Notes: generated from the letters alone by a model not told the origin. A stretch of DNA of 54,993 nucleotides from Mycobacterium sp. IS-1496 (GCF_001499995.1 NZ_LQIU01000030.1:1-54993); one strand, 5' to 3'; shown: positions 34,284-42,944, counted from the first letter of the stretch. Translations and numbers: made by a program.

Positions 34284-35813
34284 TCAGGCGAGCGAGGCGC
34301 GGTTCTTGTCCCCGTCGGCCCGCACCTCGATGGCCACACCGAGCGGATCTCCGTCGCTCATCAGCGCGACCAGGTCGTCGTCCTCGGTAATGGCCATGAA
34401 CCGCGACCCGTCCTCGTCGAGGCGGCCGATGATGATGCCGGTGCGCACCGGCCAGTCGTAGCGCACCGAATACGTCTCGACAGTGCCGCGCCCGTCGACG
34501 TGGCGGGTCACCGGCACCTTCGGCAGCGCGGCGATGCCGGCCTGTAACTCCTTGCTCCGGTCGGCGGCCCAGTCGGCGGGTTCGGTCGAGTACACCCCGA
34601 CCGAATACTTGCTCATCACACCGCCATTGGCGCCGACGAGCCCGAACGCGCCCGGGTTGTCGCGCATCGCGGTCACCGTCTCGGCGATCCCGTGCAGCGA
34701 ATAGCTGTTCCCCGGCCCGCCGAAATACGGCAGCCCACCGGTGAGTGTCAGCCCGCGCGGATCGTCGGCGTCGAGCCCGAACTCGTCGCACACCGCGAAC
34801 ACCGGGAACGGGAAACAGCTGTACAGGTCGAAGGTGGCCACGTCGTCGATGTCGATGCCCGCCACTCGAAGCGCTTCGGCCACAGCCTGTTTCGCCGAGA
34901 TGCTGGCCCCGATGCGCTCGCGGTCCAACAGCGCCTGTTCGGTCTGGTCGGCGTGACCGCGCAGGTACACCCAGTTCTCCTCGGGCACCCCGAGCCGGCG
35001 GGCGGCCGCCACCGACATGACGATCGCGGCCGCGCCCTGGTTCACGGTGTCGCGGGCGACGAGCAGGCGCGGGTACGGATCGCAGATCATCCGGTTCTCG
35101 TCGGTGACCGTGACGATCTCGTCGACCGAGCGCTCCACCGGTGAGGACGAGTACGGGTTCTTCGCCGCCACCGCCGAGAAGGGGGCGAACAGTTCGGCCA
35201 TCTCGCGGCGGTACTCGGCGACCCCGAGACCCCGTGCCGCGCGCCGCGCGTTGTCGAGCAGCCCGTACTGGACGGGCGCGCCCGTCAGGCCGTGCGCGAC
35301 GGTGTAGTCGCTCATGTACTGCTCGAACCCGTAACCGCGGTCCTCGAGCTGGCCGCCGACGTGCTCGGTGAAGTCCGGCTTGTCAGCGCGGTTCGCGAAG
35401 AACTTGGCCGTCGACCCGGGTTCGGAGCCGACGACGAGCGCCACCTCGATCTCGCCGGCCGCGATCGCCCCGGCGAACTCCGTCACCAGCTTCTGCGGGC
35501 CGTTGCCGCCGATCGGTTCGAGGACCGCCCGCGCCGGATCGGCACCCACCCGCTGCGCCACCGAGCGCAGGTAGTTGTCCGAGGCGCCCAGTGGCGGGTC
35601 GGCGAAGGGGGTGCAGATCTCGAACTGGCGCAGCCCGGCGAACACCTCGATCGCCCGCGCGACGGCGGCGGTGTCGGCGCCGGTGTCGGCCAGCGCGGCT
35701 CGCGTCGCCTCGGTGGCCAGGTCGACCGCCGACATGCCGCGGTAGCCGTCGTCGTCGATGCGTTCGGTGAACTGCCCGACCCCGACGATGACCGGGGTGC
35801 GCGGATCGACCAT
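34284..35813 (-). CDS. Thiolase-like protein (acetyl-CoA acetyltransferase family)
   Basis: A 509-residue thiolase-fold protein beginning MVDPRTPVIVGVGQFTER, preceded by AGGAGG. The usual nucleophile loop is replaced by LEPIGGNGPQKL, with no Cys. A later YSCFPFPV supplies a Cys in the place seen in SCP2-thiolase-like proteins, and GNSYSLHG carries a His. It resembles mycobacterial lipid-carrier or acetyltransferase proteins of this length. The reaction is uncertain: it may cleave or condense unusual acyl-CoAs, or only bind them. It converges on the oxidoreductase across repeat B. Confidence 0.82.
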   Translation of the reverse strand: MVDPRTPVIVGVGQFTERIDDDGYRGMSAVDLATEATRAALADTGADTAAVARAIEVFAGLRQFEICTPFADPPLGASDNYLRSVAQRVGADPARAVLEPIGGNGPQKLVTEFAGAIAAGEIEVALVVGSEPGSTAKFFANRADKPDFTEHVGGQLEDRGYGFEQYMSDYTVAHGLTGAPVQYGLLDNARRAARGLGVAEYRREMAELFAPFSAVAAKNPYSSSPVERSVDEIVTVTDENRMICDPYPRLLVARDTVNQGAAAIVMSVAAARRLGVPEENWVYLRGHADQTEQALLDRERIGASISAKQAVAEALRVAGIDIDDVATFDLYSCFPFPVFAVCDEFGLDADDPRGLTLTGGLPYFGGPGNSYSLHGIAETVTAMRDNPGAFGLVGANGGVMSKYSVGVYSTEPADWAADRSKELQAGIAALPKVPVTRHVDGRGTVETYSVRYDWPVRTGIIIGRLDEDGSRFMAITEDDDLVALMSDGDPLGVAIEVRADGDKNRASLA

Positions 35814-35869
35814 GACAAACCTCCTGGCAAGTGTTACTTCGGCAGGCTAATAGACGCATTGCCCCCAAA

Positions 35870-35924
35870 CGAAACTGCGGCCAGATCACGAATCCCGGGG
35901 GATCGCGATCTGGCCGCAGTTTCG
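35870..35924. repeat. Perfect 18-base inverted repeat downstream of sucD
   Basis: Arms at 35870-35887 (CGAAACTGCGGCCAGATC) and 35907-35924 are perfectly complementary around a 19-base loop. It begins 11 bases after the sucD stop on the minus strand and probably ends the sucCD transcript before the thiolase-like gene. The flanking CCCAAACGAA is shared with family B repeats, suggesting a related origin. Confidence 0.7.
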
Positions 35925-35934
35925 GCGGAAGCAG

Positions 35935-36837
35935 TTACTGGTTCTGCAGGATCTCGCGGGCGAGCGCCGCGGTCTCCGACGGGGTCTTGCCGACCTTCAC
36001 GCCGGCCGCCTCGAGCGCTTCCTTCTTCGCCGACGCGGTGCCCGACGAACCGGACACGATCGCACCGGCGTGGCCCATCGTCTTGCCCTCGGGGGCGGTG
36101 AAGCCCGCGACGTAGCCGACGACCGGCTTGGAGACGTTGTCCTTGATGTAGTCGGCCGCGCGCTCCTCGGCGTCGCCGCCGATCTCGCCGATCATCACGA
36201 TGACCTTGGTGTCGGGATCCTTCTCGAACGCCTCGATCGCGTCGATGTGCGTCGTGCCGATGACCGGGTCACCGCCGATGCCGATCGCGGTGGAGAACCC
36301 GAAATCACGCAGCTCGTACATCATCTGGTAGGTCAGGGTGCCGGACTTCGACACCAGGCCGACCGGACCCGAGTCGGTGATGTTGGCGGGTGTGATGCCG
36401 GCCAGCGCCTCACCCGGGGTGATGATGCCGGGGCAGTTGGGGCCGATGATGCGGGTCTTCTGCCCCTTCTCCACGTTGTAGGCCCACGCGTAAGCGGTGT
36501 CCTGCACCGGGATGCCCTCGGTGATGACGACCAGGAGCGGGATCTCGGCGTCGATGGCCTCGATGATCGCGTCCTTGGCGAACTTCGGCGGCACGAAGAC
36601 CACCGACACGTCGGCGCCGGTCTCCTTCATCGCCTCACCGACGCTGCCGAAGACCGGCAACTCGACGTCCTTGCCGTCCTTGTCGACGTGGCTGACCGTC
36701 GTGCCGGCCTTGCGGGAGTTGACGCCGCCGACCAGCTGGGTGCCCGCCTTGAGCATCAGCGCGGTGTGCTTGGTGCCCTCGCCGCCGGTGATGCCCTGGA
36801 CGATGACCTTGGAGTCCTTGTTCAGAAAGATCGACAT
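35935..36837 (-). CDS. sucD: Succinyl-CoA synthetase alpha subunit
   Basis: Forms succinyl-CoA synthetase with SucC in the TCA cycle. The 300-residue protein has the CoA-binding Rossmann fold ([18 protein letters not shown]) and [14 protein letters not shown]. The phosphorylated His256 is in GHAGAIVSG. The start is ATG, 12 bases after the sucC stop. Intact and typical in length. Confidence 0.97.
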   Translation of the reverse strand: MSIFLNKDSKVIVQGITGGEGTKHTALMLKAGTQLVGGVNSRKAGTTVSHVDKDGKDVELPVFGSVGEAMKETGADVSVVFVPPKFAKDAIIEAIDAEIPLLVVITEGIPVQDTAYAWAYNVEKGQKTRIIGPNCPGIITPGEALAGITPANITDSGPVGLVSKSGTLTYQMMYELRDFGFSTAIGIGGDPVIGTTHIDAIEAFEKDPDTKVIVMIGEIGGDAEERAADYIKDNVSKPVVGYVAGFTAPEGKTMGHAGAIVSGSSGTASAKKEALEAAGVKVGKTPSETAALAREILQNQ

Positions 36838-36849
36838 TTCGCAGGTCCC

Positions 36850-38013
36850 TTACTTGTTCGCCAGCTCGGCGGCCTTGTCGGCGCCTTCGTCCATGGTCTG
36901 CGCGAGCACCACCAGCGGGTGGTTGGCGTCGGCGAGGATCTTGCGGCCCTCCTCGACGCGGTTGCCGTCGAGGCGCACCACGAGCGGCTTGTTGGCTTCC
37001 TCGCCGAGGATCTCGAGCGCCTTGACGATGCCGTTGGCGACGGCGTCGCACGCGGTGATGCCGCCGAAGACGTTGACGAACACGCTCTTGACCTGGCTGT
37101 CGTTCAGGATGACGTCCAGACCGTTGGCCATCACCTCGGCCGAGGCGCCGCCGCCGATGTCGAGGAAGTTGGCCGGCTTGACGTTGTTGTGCTTCTCGCC
37201 GGCGTAGGCGACCACGTCGAGCGTCGACATGACCAGGCCCGCGCCGTTGCCGATGATGCCGACCTGTCCGTCGAGCTTGACGTAGTTGAGGTCGTTCTCC
37301 TTGGCCTTGAGCTCCAGCGGGTCGGTGGCGTCGCGGTCCTCGAACTCGGCGTGCTCCGGGTGCCGGAAGTCGGCGTTGGCGTCGAGGGTGACCTTGCCGT
37401 CGAGCGCCAGGATCTGGTCGTCGGGCGTGCGCACCAGCGGGTTGACCTCGACCAGGGTGGCGTCCTCGCCGACGAACACCTCCCACAGCTTGGCGATGGT
37501 CACCGCGGCGGCGTCGAGCACCTCGGCGGGCAGATGGCCCTTCTCGGCGATCTCGCGGGCAAACGCCTCGTCGACACCCTTGGTGGCGTCGACGGGGATG
37601 CGGGCCAGGCGGTCGGGCTTGGTCGCGGCGACCTCTTCGATCTCCATACCGCCCTCGACCGAGCACATGGCCAGGTAGGTGCGGTTGGCGCGGTCGAGGA
37701 GGAAGGAGATGTAGTACTCCTCGGCGATGTCGCTGGCCTCGGCGACCAGCAGCTTCTTCACGACGTGACCCTTGATGTCGAGGCCGAGGATGTTCTGCGC
37801 GTGGTTGAAGGCGTCGTCGGCGGTGGCGGCGTACTTCACGCCACCGGCCTTACCGCGGCCGCCGACCTTGACCTGGGCCTTGACCATCACCGGCTTGCCG
37901 ATCTCCTCGGCGATCGCCTTGGCGTCGTCGGCCGTGTCTGTCACCCGGCCAGGCGTGGTCGGGACGTTGTGCTTGGCGAACAGCTCCTTCGCCTGGTACT
38001 CGAAAAGGTCCAT
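36850..38013 (-). CDS. sucC: Succinyl-CoA synthetase beta subunit
   Basis: ATP-grasp subunit that binds nucleotide and succinate. The 387-residue protein starts [20 protein letters not shown], with [15 protein letters not shown], a Mg-binding EVNPLV and the [12 protein letters not shown] loop. It is the first gene of sucCD. The long intergenic region upstream contains a near-perfect CRP-type site shared with the divergent peptidase gene. Confidence 0.97.
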   Translation of the reverse strand: MDLFEYQAKELFAKHNVPTTPGRVTDTADDAKAIAEEIGKPVMVKAQVKVGGRGKAGGVKYAATADDAFNHAQNILGLDIKGHVVKKLLVAEASDIAEEYYISFLLDRANRTYLAMCSVEGGMEIEEVAATKPDRLARIPVDATKGVDEAFAREIAEKGHLPAEVLDAAAVTIAKLWEVFVGEDATLVEVNPLVRTPDDQILALDGKVTLDANADFRHPEHAEFEDRDATDPLELKAKENDLNYVKLDGQVGIIGNGAGLVMSTLDVVAYAGEKHNNVKPANFLDIGGGASAEVMANGLDVILNDSQVKSVFVNVFGGITACDAVANGIVKALEILGEEANKPLVVRLDGNRVEEGRKILADANHPLVVLAQTMDEGADKAAELANK

Positions 38014-38153
38014 GGACTCACTGTCTGTCTGCGTTGACGGTCACGATATTTCGGAAGGTTTGCACCCAGGGGGCTCGTGGGAACTTTATCCACACCGGCG
38101 GAGCCGGTCGTCACCGCCCACCGCGGATGTGGGAGATCTCACCGCGCCGCGAA

Positions 38154-38169
38154 CGTGATACACCTCACA
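38154..38169. promoter_or_regulatory. CRP/Rv3676-type site between sucC and the M23 peptidase gene
   Basis: CGTGATACACCTCACA matches TGTGA-N6-TCACA at every position but the first. It is about 140 bases upstream of sucC and 110 upstream of the divergent peptidase start. I recall the Rv0950c-Rv0951 region being listed among predicted CRP targets, which would agree. Confidence 0.6.
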
Positions 38170-38276
38170 AATCTCGATCACCCACGCTCCCGGGTTGCCA
38201 CGCTCATTGGGATTTGGTTAACGTGCCATCTGGTCTTGATAGGTAACGGTCAGATCACGACAAAGGATTCTTCAGG

Positions 38277-39359
38277 TTGGCAGCGCATCGTTCGTCCCGG
38301 TCCCGCGAGGGAGCCTCGACGAACGCTCGCCAGCGCCAGGCGGTTTCGATCCCCGCTGAGCGCGCCGCCGAAGTCACCGACATCATCCCGTTCAACGAGT
38401 TCGGCGGCCTTGGTGACCTCGACTTCCGTGACAGCACCGCCTTCGATCGCGAGTCGCAGGTCATCGGCGCCCCCGAACTGGACGACCTGCACGACACCGA
38501 CGACCTGATCCCGCTGCGGTTGGCGATCCCCGCGCAGTTCCGCGCCGAGGGCGGCGCCGACGCTCCGCGCCGGTCCCGCGCCTACCGCGACAGCCACACC
38601 GACGTCAGCGACGGCGCCGCCGCCACCGACATCATCGACCTCCGTGCCCGCCGCGGCGCGCACCGCAAGGAGGCCGAAGGCCCGGTCAAGAGTCGCCTGA
38701 TGATCGCCGCGATGGCCGCGGGCGCGACCGCCGCGGGCGCCTACTCGATGACGCAGAACGCCGCTCCGGCCACCACCGATACGGTGCTGGCCTCGGGTGA
38801 GACGACCGTCGAGGGCGCGTCCATCACCGGATCCGTCGACGGCATGCAGATCGTGTCGGTCGCCTCGACCGCCAACGCCGCTGTGCACACCGAGGAGATC
38901 CAGAAGGCCGCCGCCTTCGCCCAGGAACGCGCCGAGCGCGAGGCGCGCCAGATGCGGCCCCTCTACGTGATGCCCACGAAGGGCGTCTGGACGTCCGGAT
39001 TCGGTTACCGCTGGGGCGTGCTGCACGCCGGTATCGACATCGCCGGACCGATCGGCACGCCGATCCTCGCCGCCGCCGACGGCGTCGTCGTCGACGTCGG
39101 CCCGACCGCCGGTTACGGCGCGTGGGTCAAGCTGCGCCACGCCGACGGCACGGTCACGCTCTACGGCCACCTGAACACGTGGTCGGTGAGCATGGGTGAG
39201 AAGGTCATGGCCGGTGACCAGATCGCGACGATGGGCAACCGCGGCAACTCCACCGGGCCACACCTGCACTTCGAGGTGATGATCGACGGTACGAACCGTA
39301 TCGATCCGGTGGGATGGCTGGCCAAGCGTGGCATCACCACCGGCAGCTATGTTGGCTGA
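38277..39359 (+). CDS. LytM/M23-family cell-wall endopeptidase
   Basis: A 360-residue membrane-anchored protein. The cytoplasmic head (1-135) is charged and disordered. A single hydrophobic stretch (about 139-157) is followed by a short coiled linker with AAAFAQERAEREARQ. The M23 domain (about 228-350) has zinc ligands in HAGID (His250, Asp254) and HLHFE (His331), plus YGHLN (His298). The core motifs are complete, so it probably cuts peptidoglycan cross-links. The TTG at 38277 is the best start seen but is not certain. It corresponds to Rv0950c. Confidence 0.88.
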   Translation: MAAHRSSRSREGASTNARQRQAVSIPAERAAEVTDIIPFNEFGGLGDLDFRDSTAFDRESQVIGAPELDDLHDTDDLIPLRLAIPAQFRAEGGADAPRRSRAYRDSHTDVSDGAAATDIIDLRARRGAHRKEAEGPVKSRLMIAAMAAGATAAGAYSMTQNAAPATTDTVLASGETTVEGASITGSVDGMQIVSVASTANAAVHTEEIQKAAAFAQERAEREARQMRPLYVMPTKGVWTSGFGYRWGVLHAGIDIAGPIGTPILAAADGVVVDVGPTAGYGAWVKLRHADGTVTLYGHLNTWSVSMGEKVMAGDQIATMGNRGNSTGPHLHFEVMIDGTNRIDPVGWLAKRGITTGSYVG

Positions 39360-40016
39360 GTGAGCGCTGCTGATTCGACTGGCCAACCAGACGATCCGGC
39401 CCCTCAGAACGACCCGAAGACCCACATCATCCGTCGGCATCCGACCGGTGAGATCCCCGTGGCGTCCCCCGCGCCACCGAGCGAATCCCCGACCGGCATC
39501 ATCCGTCGTCACCCGACCGGCGGGCTGCCGACGGCAGGCGCCGAACCGCAGACCAGTTACATCGAGCCGCCCGCGGTCGAAGACGGGACGCAGACGTCCT
39601 ACATCCCGCGGCCGCGGCCGGTGGAGATCCCGCCGACGGCGCTGACCGCGCATCCGCGCACCGCGGTCGCCGCGGCGGTGCTGGCGATCCTGTCCGGATG
39701 GGCCACCGCCGTGATCGCCACCGACCTCATCACCGGGTGGTGGAGCACCGACCGGCTGTTCTGCGTGGCGATCGGCTTCCTCACGACCATCTCGGCCGCC
39801 GCGTCGATCGGCGGGCTCGTTCTGCTGCTGCTGCGCCGCCGGATGAGCCGGCTGCTCATCGTCGTCGGCTGTGTCATCGGGCTGCTGATCTTCGGCAGCC
39901 TGTTCGTCGCCGGCGCGAAATTCCCGTGGATCGTCTACGCGATACCGGTGCTGCCCCTGGCGGCGATCGCGCTGACCCTGCTGCCCAGCACTGGACGGTG
40001 GGCGCAGTCAGGTTAG
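39360..40016 (+). CDS. Membrane protein with IIRRHPTG repeats
   Basis: A 218-residue protein whose GTG follows the peptidase stop without a gap, so the two are co-expressed. The N-terminal 95 residues are disordered and hold two copies of IIRRHPTG (23-30 and 47-54) and two of QTSYI. Three or four membrane helices follow (about 102-124, 136-159, 164-185, 188-208). I do not recognise a family. The repeated basic motif looks like a short linear binding motif, and operon context suggests an envelope role. The stop overlaps the uvrD1 stop by three bases on the other strand. Confidence 0.78.
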   Translation: MSAADSTGQPDDPAPQNDPKTHIIRRHPTGEIPVASPAPPSESPTGIIRRHPTGGLPTAGAEPQTSYIEPPAVEDGTQTSYIPRPRPVEIPPTALTAHPRTAVAAAVLAILSGWATAVIATDLITGWWSTDRLFCVAIGFLTTISAAASIGGLVLLLLRRRMSRLLIVVGCVIGLLIFGSLFVAGAKFPWIVYAIPVLPLAAIALTLLPSTGRWAQSG

Positions 40017-42361
40017 AGCTTCTGCACCGGCGCGTGGTTGTGCATGAGCTTGACGCGTCCGGCACTGCCGAAGTCGATCAGCGACATCGCGGACTCGCCG
40101 ACGCCTGACACCTCTTCGACGCGGCCCAGCCCGTACTTGTCGTGGTTGATGCGGTCACCGGGTTCCAGCACGATCAGCGGGCGCTTCCCCATCCCGGAGC
40201 GTCCGGGGGCGGGCCGGCGCTGCTCGGGTGCGCTGAACCGTCCGGCACCACCACCGACCGGTGCGCTGAACGACGGCGTCGGATCGGTGCGCCGCCAGTC
40301 GATGAGCTCCTGCGGGATCTCCCGCAGGAACCGCGACTCCGGGTTGAGCATGGGCTGCCCCCACGAGGAGCGCACCTTCGCGCGGCTCAGGTAGAGGCGC
40401 TGGCGCGCGCGGGTGATGCCGACGTAGGCCAGCCGGCGTTCCTCGGACAGTTCGTCGGGGTCACCGAGGGCCCGCATGTGCGGGAACATGCCGTCCTCCC
40501 AGCCGGTGACGAACACGACCGGGAACTCCAGGCCCTTGGCGGTGTGCAGCGTCATCATCGTCACCACCCCGGTCCCGTGTTCGGGGATGTCGTCGGCGTC
40601 GGCCACCAGCGACACCCGCTCGAGGAATTGCGCGAGCACACCGGTGTCGGGGACGTCCTCGTCGACCGGTTCGTCCAGATCCTCGGCCAGCGCCGCGGCG
40701 TTGGCCCGGTCGATGCTGAATTCGTGTGCGACGCTGACCAATTCGTTGAGGTTGTCCAGCCGCGCGAGGTCCTGCGGATCGTTGGAGGCCTCCAGCTCCG
40801 CGCGGTAGCCGGTGCGGTCGAGCACGGCCTCGACCAGCTCGCCGAGTTCGTCGCCGAGGCGGCCGCGCAGTTCGTCGAGCATCTGCACGAAACTCGTGAT
40901 GCACTTCTCCGAGCGGGTGTTGAGCATCGGCACCTTGCCCTCGGCCGCGGCCTGCAGGGCGTCGTTGAAGCTGCTGCCGGTGTTCTCGGCGTACACCGCG
41001 ACGCACGCCTCGGCCCGGTCGCCGATACCGCGGCGCGGGGTGTTGAGGATGCGGCGCATGCTCACCGAGTCGCCGGGGTTGTCGAGCACACGGAGGTAGG
41101 CGACGATGTCGCGGATCTCCCGGCGCTCGTAGAACCGGACCCCGCCGACCACCTTGTAGGGGATGCCGGCGCGGATGAACACCTCTTCCAGGGCGCGGGA
41201 GCTGTTGTTGGTGCGGTAGAACACCGTCACGTCGTTATAGGAGATGTCGCCGCGGTCGGCCAGCGCGTCGATCTCCTGCGCGACGAACCGGGCCTCGTCG
41301 TGTTCGTTGTCGGCGACGTAGCCGACGATCAGCTCCCCTTCGCCGGAGTCGGTCCACAACCGCTTCTCGCGCCGGCCGGCGTTGCGGGCGATCACCGAGT
41401 TCGCGGCGTTGAGGATCGTCTGGGTCGAGCGGTAGTTCTGCTCGAGCAGGATGGTCGTGGCGTTCGGGTAGTCCCGTTCGAAATCCTCGATGTTGCGGAT
41501 CGTCGCGCCGCGGAACGCATAGATCGACTGGTCGGCGTCGCCCACCACGCACAACTCCGCGGGCGGCACGCCATCGTCCTCGGGCAGGTCGTGGCCGACC
41601 AGTTCACGCACCAGGACGTACTGGGCGTGGTTGGTGTCCTGGTATTCGTCGACCAGGATGTGCCGGAAGCGGCGGCGGTAATACTGTGCGATCTGCGGGA
41701 AGTGTTGCAGCACAGCGACGGTCTCGCCGATCAAGTCGTCGAAGTCCAGCGCGTTGGCCGCACGCAGCCGGCGCTGGTACTCGGCGTAGACGTCGGCGAT
41801 GATGCGGGCCAGGTCGTCGGCGGCCTCCGACGCCTCGGCCGCGGCCTGTTCGGGACCGATCAGCTCGTTCTTCAGGTTCGAGATGCCGTTGGACAGCAGG
41901 CGGGGCGAGTACTTCTTGGTGTCGAGCCCCATGTCCTTGCCGATCATCAGCAGCAGGCGGCGCGAGTCGTCGGCGTCGTAGATCGAGAAGTTCGAGTTCA
42001 GGCCGGGCAGCAGCGAGGCCTGGTTGCGCAGGATCCGCACGCACGTCGAGTGGAACGTCGCCACCCACATGCTGCGGGCCCGCGGGCCGATCAGCGCGAC
42101 GACGCGTTCGCGCATCTCGGCGGCGGCCTTGTTGGTGAACGTGATGGCCAGCACCTGGCCGACGCCGACGTCGCGGGCGGCCAGCAGGTAGGCGATGCGC
42201 CGGGTCAGCACGGCGGTCTTACCCGACCCGGCCCCCGCCACGATCAGCAGCGGCGACCCCTCATGCAGCACCGCCTGGCGCTGCTGCGGGTTGAGGCCGT
42301 CGAGGAGGTCCTCGGCCCCGTCGTCACGCCGGGATCTCGGTTCAGTCACGTTCACACTCAT
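40013..42361 (-). CDS. uvrD1: DNA helicase UvrD1/PcrA
   Basis: A superfamily 1A 3'-5' helicase acting in nucleotide excision repair and replication-transcription conflict. The 782-residue protein has Walker A AGAGSGKT (42-49), the DEYQDT Walker B, GDADQSIYAFRGA (motif III) and TAKGLEFPVVF and GITRARQRLYLSRA near motifs V-VI. A C-terminal Tudor-like domain (about 727-782: PGDRINHDKYGLGRVEEV) contacts RNA polymerase in relatives. It corresponds to Rv0949. The start is ATG at 42361. Confidence 0.97.
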   Translation of the reverse strand: MSVNVTEPRSRRDDGAEDLLDGLNPQQRQAVLHEGSPLLIVAGAGSGKTAVLTRRIAYLLAARDVGVGQVLAITFTNKAAAEMRERVVALIGPRARSMWVATFHSTCVRILRNQASLLPGLNSNFSIYDADDSRRLLLMIGKDMGLDTKKYSPRLLSNGISNLKNELIGPEQAAAEASEAADDLARIIADVYAEYQRRLRAANALDFDDLIGETVAVLQHFPQIAQYYRRRFRHILVDEYQDTNHAQYVLVRELVGHDLPEDDGVPPAELCVVGDADQSIYAFRGATIRNIEDFERDYPNATTILLEQNYRSTQTILNAANSVIARNAGRREKRLWTDSGEGELIVGYVADNEHDEARFVAQEIDALADRGDISYNDVTVFYRTNNSSRALEEVFIRAGIPYKVVGGVRFYERREIRDIVAYLRVLDNPGDSVSMRRILNTPRRGIGDRAEACVAVYAENTGSSFNDALQAAAEGKVPMLNTRSEKCITSFVQMLDELRGRLGDELGELVEAVLDRTGYRAELEASNDPQDLARLDNLNELVSVAHEFSIDRANAAALAEDLDEPVDEDVPDTGVLAQFLERVSLVADADDIPEHGTGVVTMMTLHTAKGLEFPVVFVTGWEDGMFPHMRALGDPDELSEERRLAYVGITRARQRLYLSRAKVRSSWGQPMLNPESRFLREIPQELIDWRRTDPTPSFSAPVGGGAGRFSAPEQRRPAPGRSGMGKRPLIVLEPGDRINHDKYGLGRVEEVSGVGESAMSLIDFGSAGRVKLMHNHAPVQKL

Positions 42362-42396
42362 GTCTGTCCCAACTTACCGCCGCGCGGTGACACTCT

Positions 42397-42426
42397 TTGC
42401 GCTGCCACGGCCGCGGATGGCACACT
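42397..42426 (+). promoter_or_regulatory. Probable promoter of the attenuator-chorismate mutase unit
   Basis: TTGCGC (42397-42402) and CACACT (42421-42426) are separated by 18 bases. The expected start of transcription (42432-42434) coincides with the GTG of the leader peptide, so the leader would be translated from a leaderless mRNA, a common mode in mycobacteria. Assigned by pattern. Confidence 0.4.
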
Positions 42427-42433
42427 GACAACC

Positions 42434-42490
42434 GTGCTTGACCAGAGGCGATTTTTTTACGGGTACCGGCCCGCGGTGCCCGTGGTCTAG
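42434..42490 (+). CDS. Phe/Tyr-rich attenuator leader peptide
   Basis: An 18-codon frame from GTG to TAG encodes VLDQRRFFYGYRPAVPVV. Codons 7-11 are TTT TTT TAC GGG TAC, so four of five residues are Phe or Tyr. The TTT run is unusual in this GC-rich genome. It ends 69 bases before the chorismate mutase ATG at 42560. Ribosome stalling here at low Phe-tRNA or Tyr-tRNA would expose the downstream RNA strands described in the next two entries. It corresponds in design to trp and phe leader peptides. The sequence shows the peptide; the regulatory role is inferred. Confidence 0.75.
   Translation: MLDQRRFFYGYRPAVPVV
42459..42483 (+). promoter_or_regulatory. Attenuator 1:2 (pause) hairpin overlapping the Tyr codons
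   Basis: Arms ACGGGTACCG (42459-42468) and CGGTGCCCGT (42474-42483) pair over ten bases with one G-U, around a 5-base loop. The left arm contains the last Tyr codon, so a ribosome stalled on the aromatic codons would melt it. That would free CCGCGG (42471-42476) to pair with CCGCGG at 42506-42511, an antiterminator alternative. Confidence 0.6.
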
Positions 42491-42501
42491 CTGCTTCCCT
42501 C

Positions 42502-42540
42502 AGCCCCGCGGTCCGCGTCCGGATCCGGGGCTCTTCTCTT
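42502..42540 (+). terminator. Attenuator 3:4 terminator hairpin before chorismate mutase
   Basis: Outer arms AGCCCCG (42502-42508) and CGGGGCT (42526-42532) enclose an inner stem TCCG/CGGA (42512-42515 with 42520-42523). A pyrimidine-rich tract CTTCTCTT (42533-42540) follows. The left arm overlaps the sequence that would pair with the leader in the antiterminated form. The U-tract is imperfect, as is common in mycobacteria. Confidence 0.55.
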
Positions 42541-42559
42541 GTGTGAGGCCCGAAACCGG

Positions 42560-42856
42560 ATGAGACCAGAAACCCCACACGAGGAGTCAGAAGTGAGCAT
42601 CGAAACGGATCAGTCGCTCGACATCGACGCCCTGCGTCAGGAGATCGACGAGCTCGACGCCGCCATCCTCGCCGCCGTGCAGCGGCGCACCGAGGTCTCC
42701 AAGCTCATCGGCAAGGCGCGGATGGCCTCCGGCGGCACCCGCCTGGTGCACAGCCGTGAGATGAAGGTGATCGAGCGCTACAGCGTGCTCGGCCCGGAGG
42801 GCAAGGACCTGGCGATGCTGCTGCTGCGCCTGGGCCGCGGCCGCCTCGGCCACTAG
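42560..42856 (+). CDS. aroQ: Chorismate mutase (AroQ delta class)
   Basis: Converts chorismate to prephenate, the branch point to Phe and Tyr. The product resembles Rv0948c: helical core IDALRQEIDELDAAILAAV and then the highly conserved LIGKARMASGGTRLVHSREM, ending RLGRGRLGH. Conserved Arg and Lys residues of the active site are present. The ATG at 42560 (MRPETPHEES) matches the tuberculosis start and gives 98 residues. A GTG at 42593 with GAGGAG upstream is a good alternative. The gene is short and cytoplasmic, and in relatives it needs DAHP synthase for full activity. A leader-peptide attenuator precedes it. Confidence 0.94.
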   Translation: MRPETPHEESEVSIETDQSLDIDALRQEIDELDAAILAAVQRRTEVSKLIGKARMASGGTRLVHSREMKVIERYSVLGPEGKDLAMLLLRLGRGRLGH

Positions 42857-42868
42857 TCCTCGCTGCGC

Positions 42869-42932
42869 CGAGATCGACGTTCTGGCGCGTTCCTCCCGCA
42901 CTTTCGCGCCCATGTGTTCGTTTGGGCGCAAA
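42869..42932 (-). repeat. Intergenic repeat, family B, copy 2
   Basis: Inverted copy of the element at 34182-34245. It lies between the convergent chorismate mutase and acyltransferase genes, 12 bases from each stop codon. It contains the same GCGCCCA/TGGGCGC hairpin, which could stop transcription from either side. Confidence 0.8.
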
Positions 42933-42944
42933 CAACGCAGACGG

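Noticed and set aside
38170..38276. Possible c-di-AMP riboswitch before the M23 peptidase
   Set aside because: Such switches precede some actinobacterial wall hydrolases, but I could not find the conserved core stems in this 107-base stretch.
40142..42490. A 782-codon open frame opposite uvrD1
   Set aside because: It is the antisense shadow of uvrD1, rich in Val/Asp/Arg/Gly with no domain. Only its last 18 codons, beyond the uvrD1 start, are meaningful, as the attenuator leader peptide.
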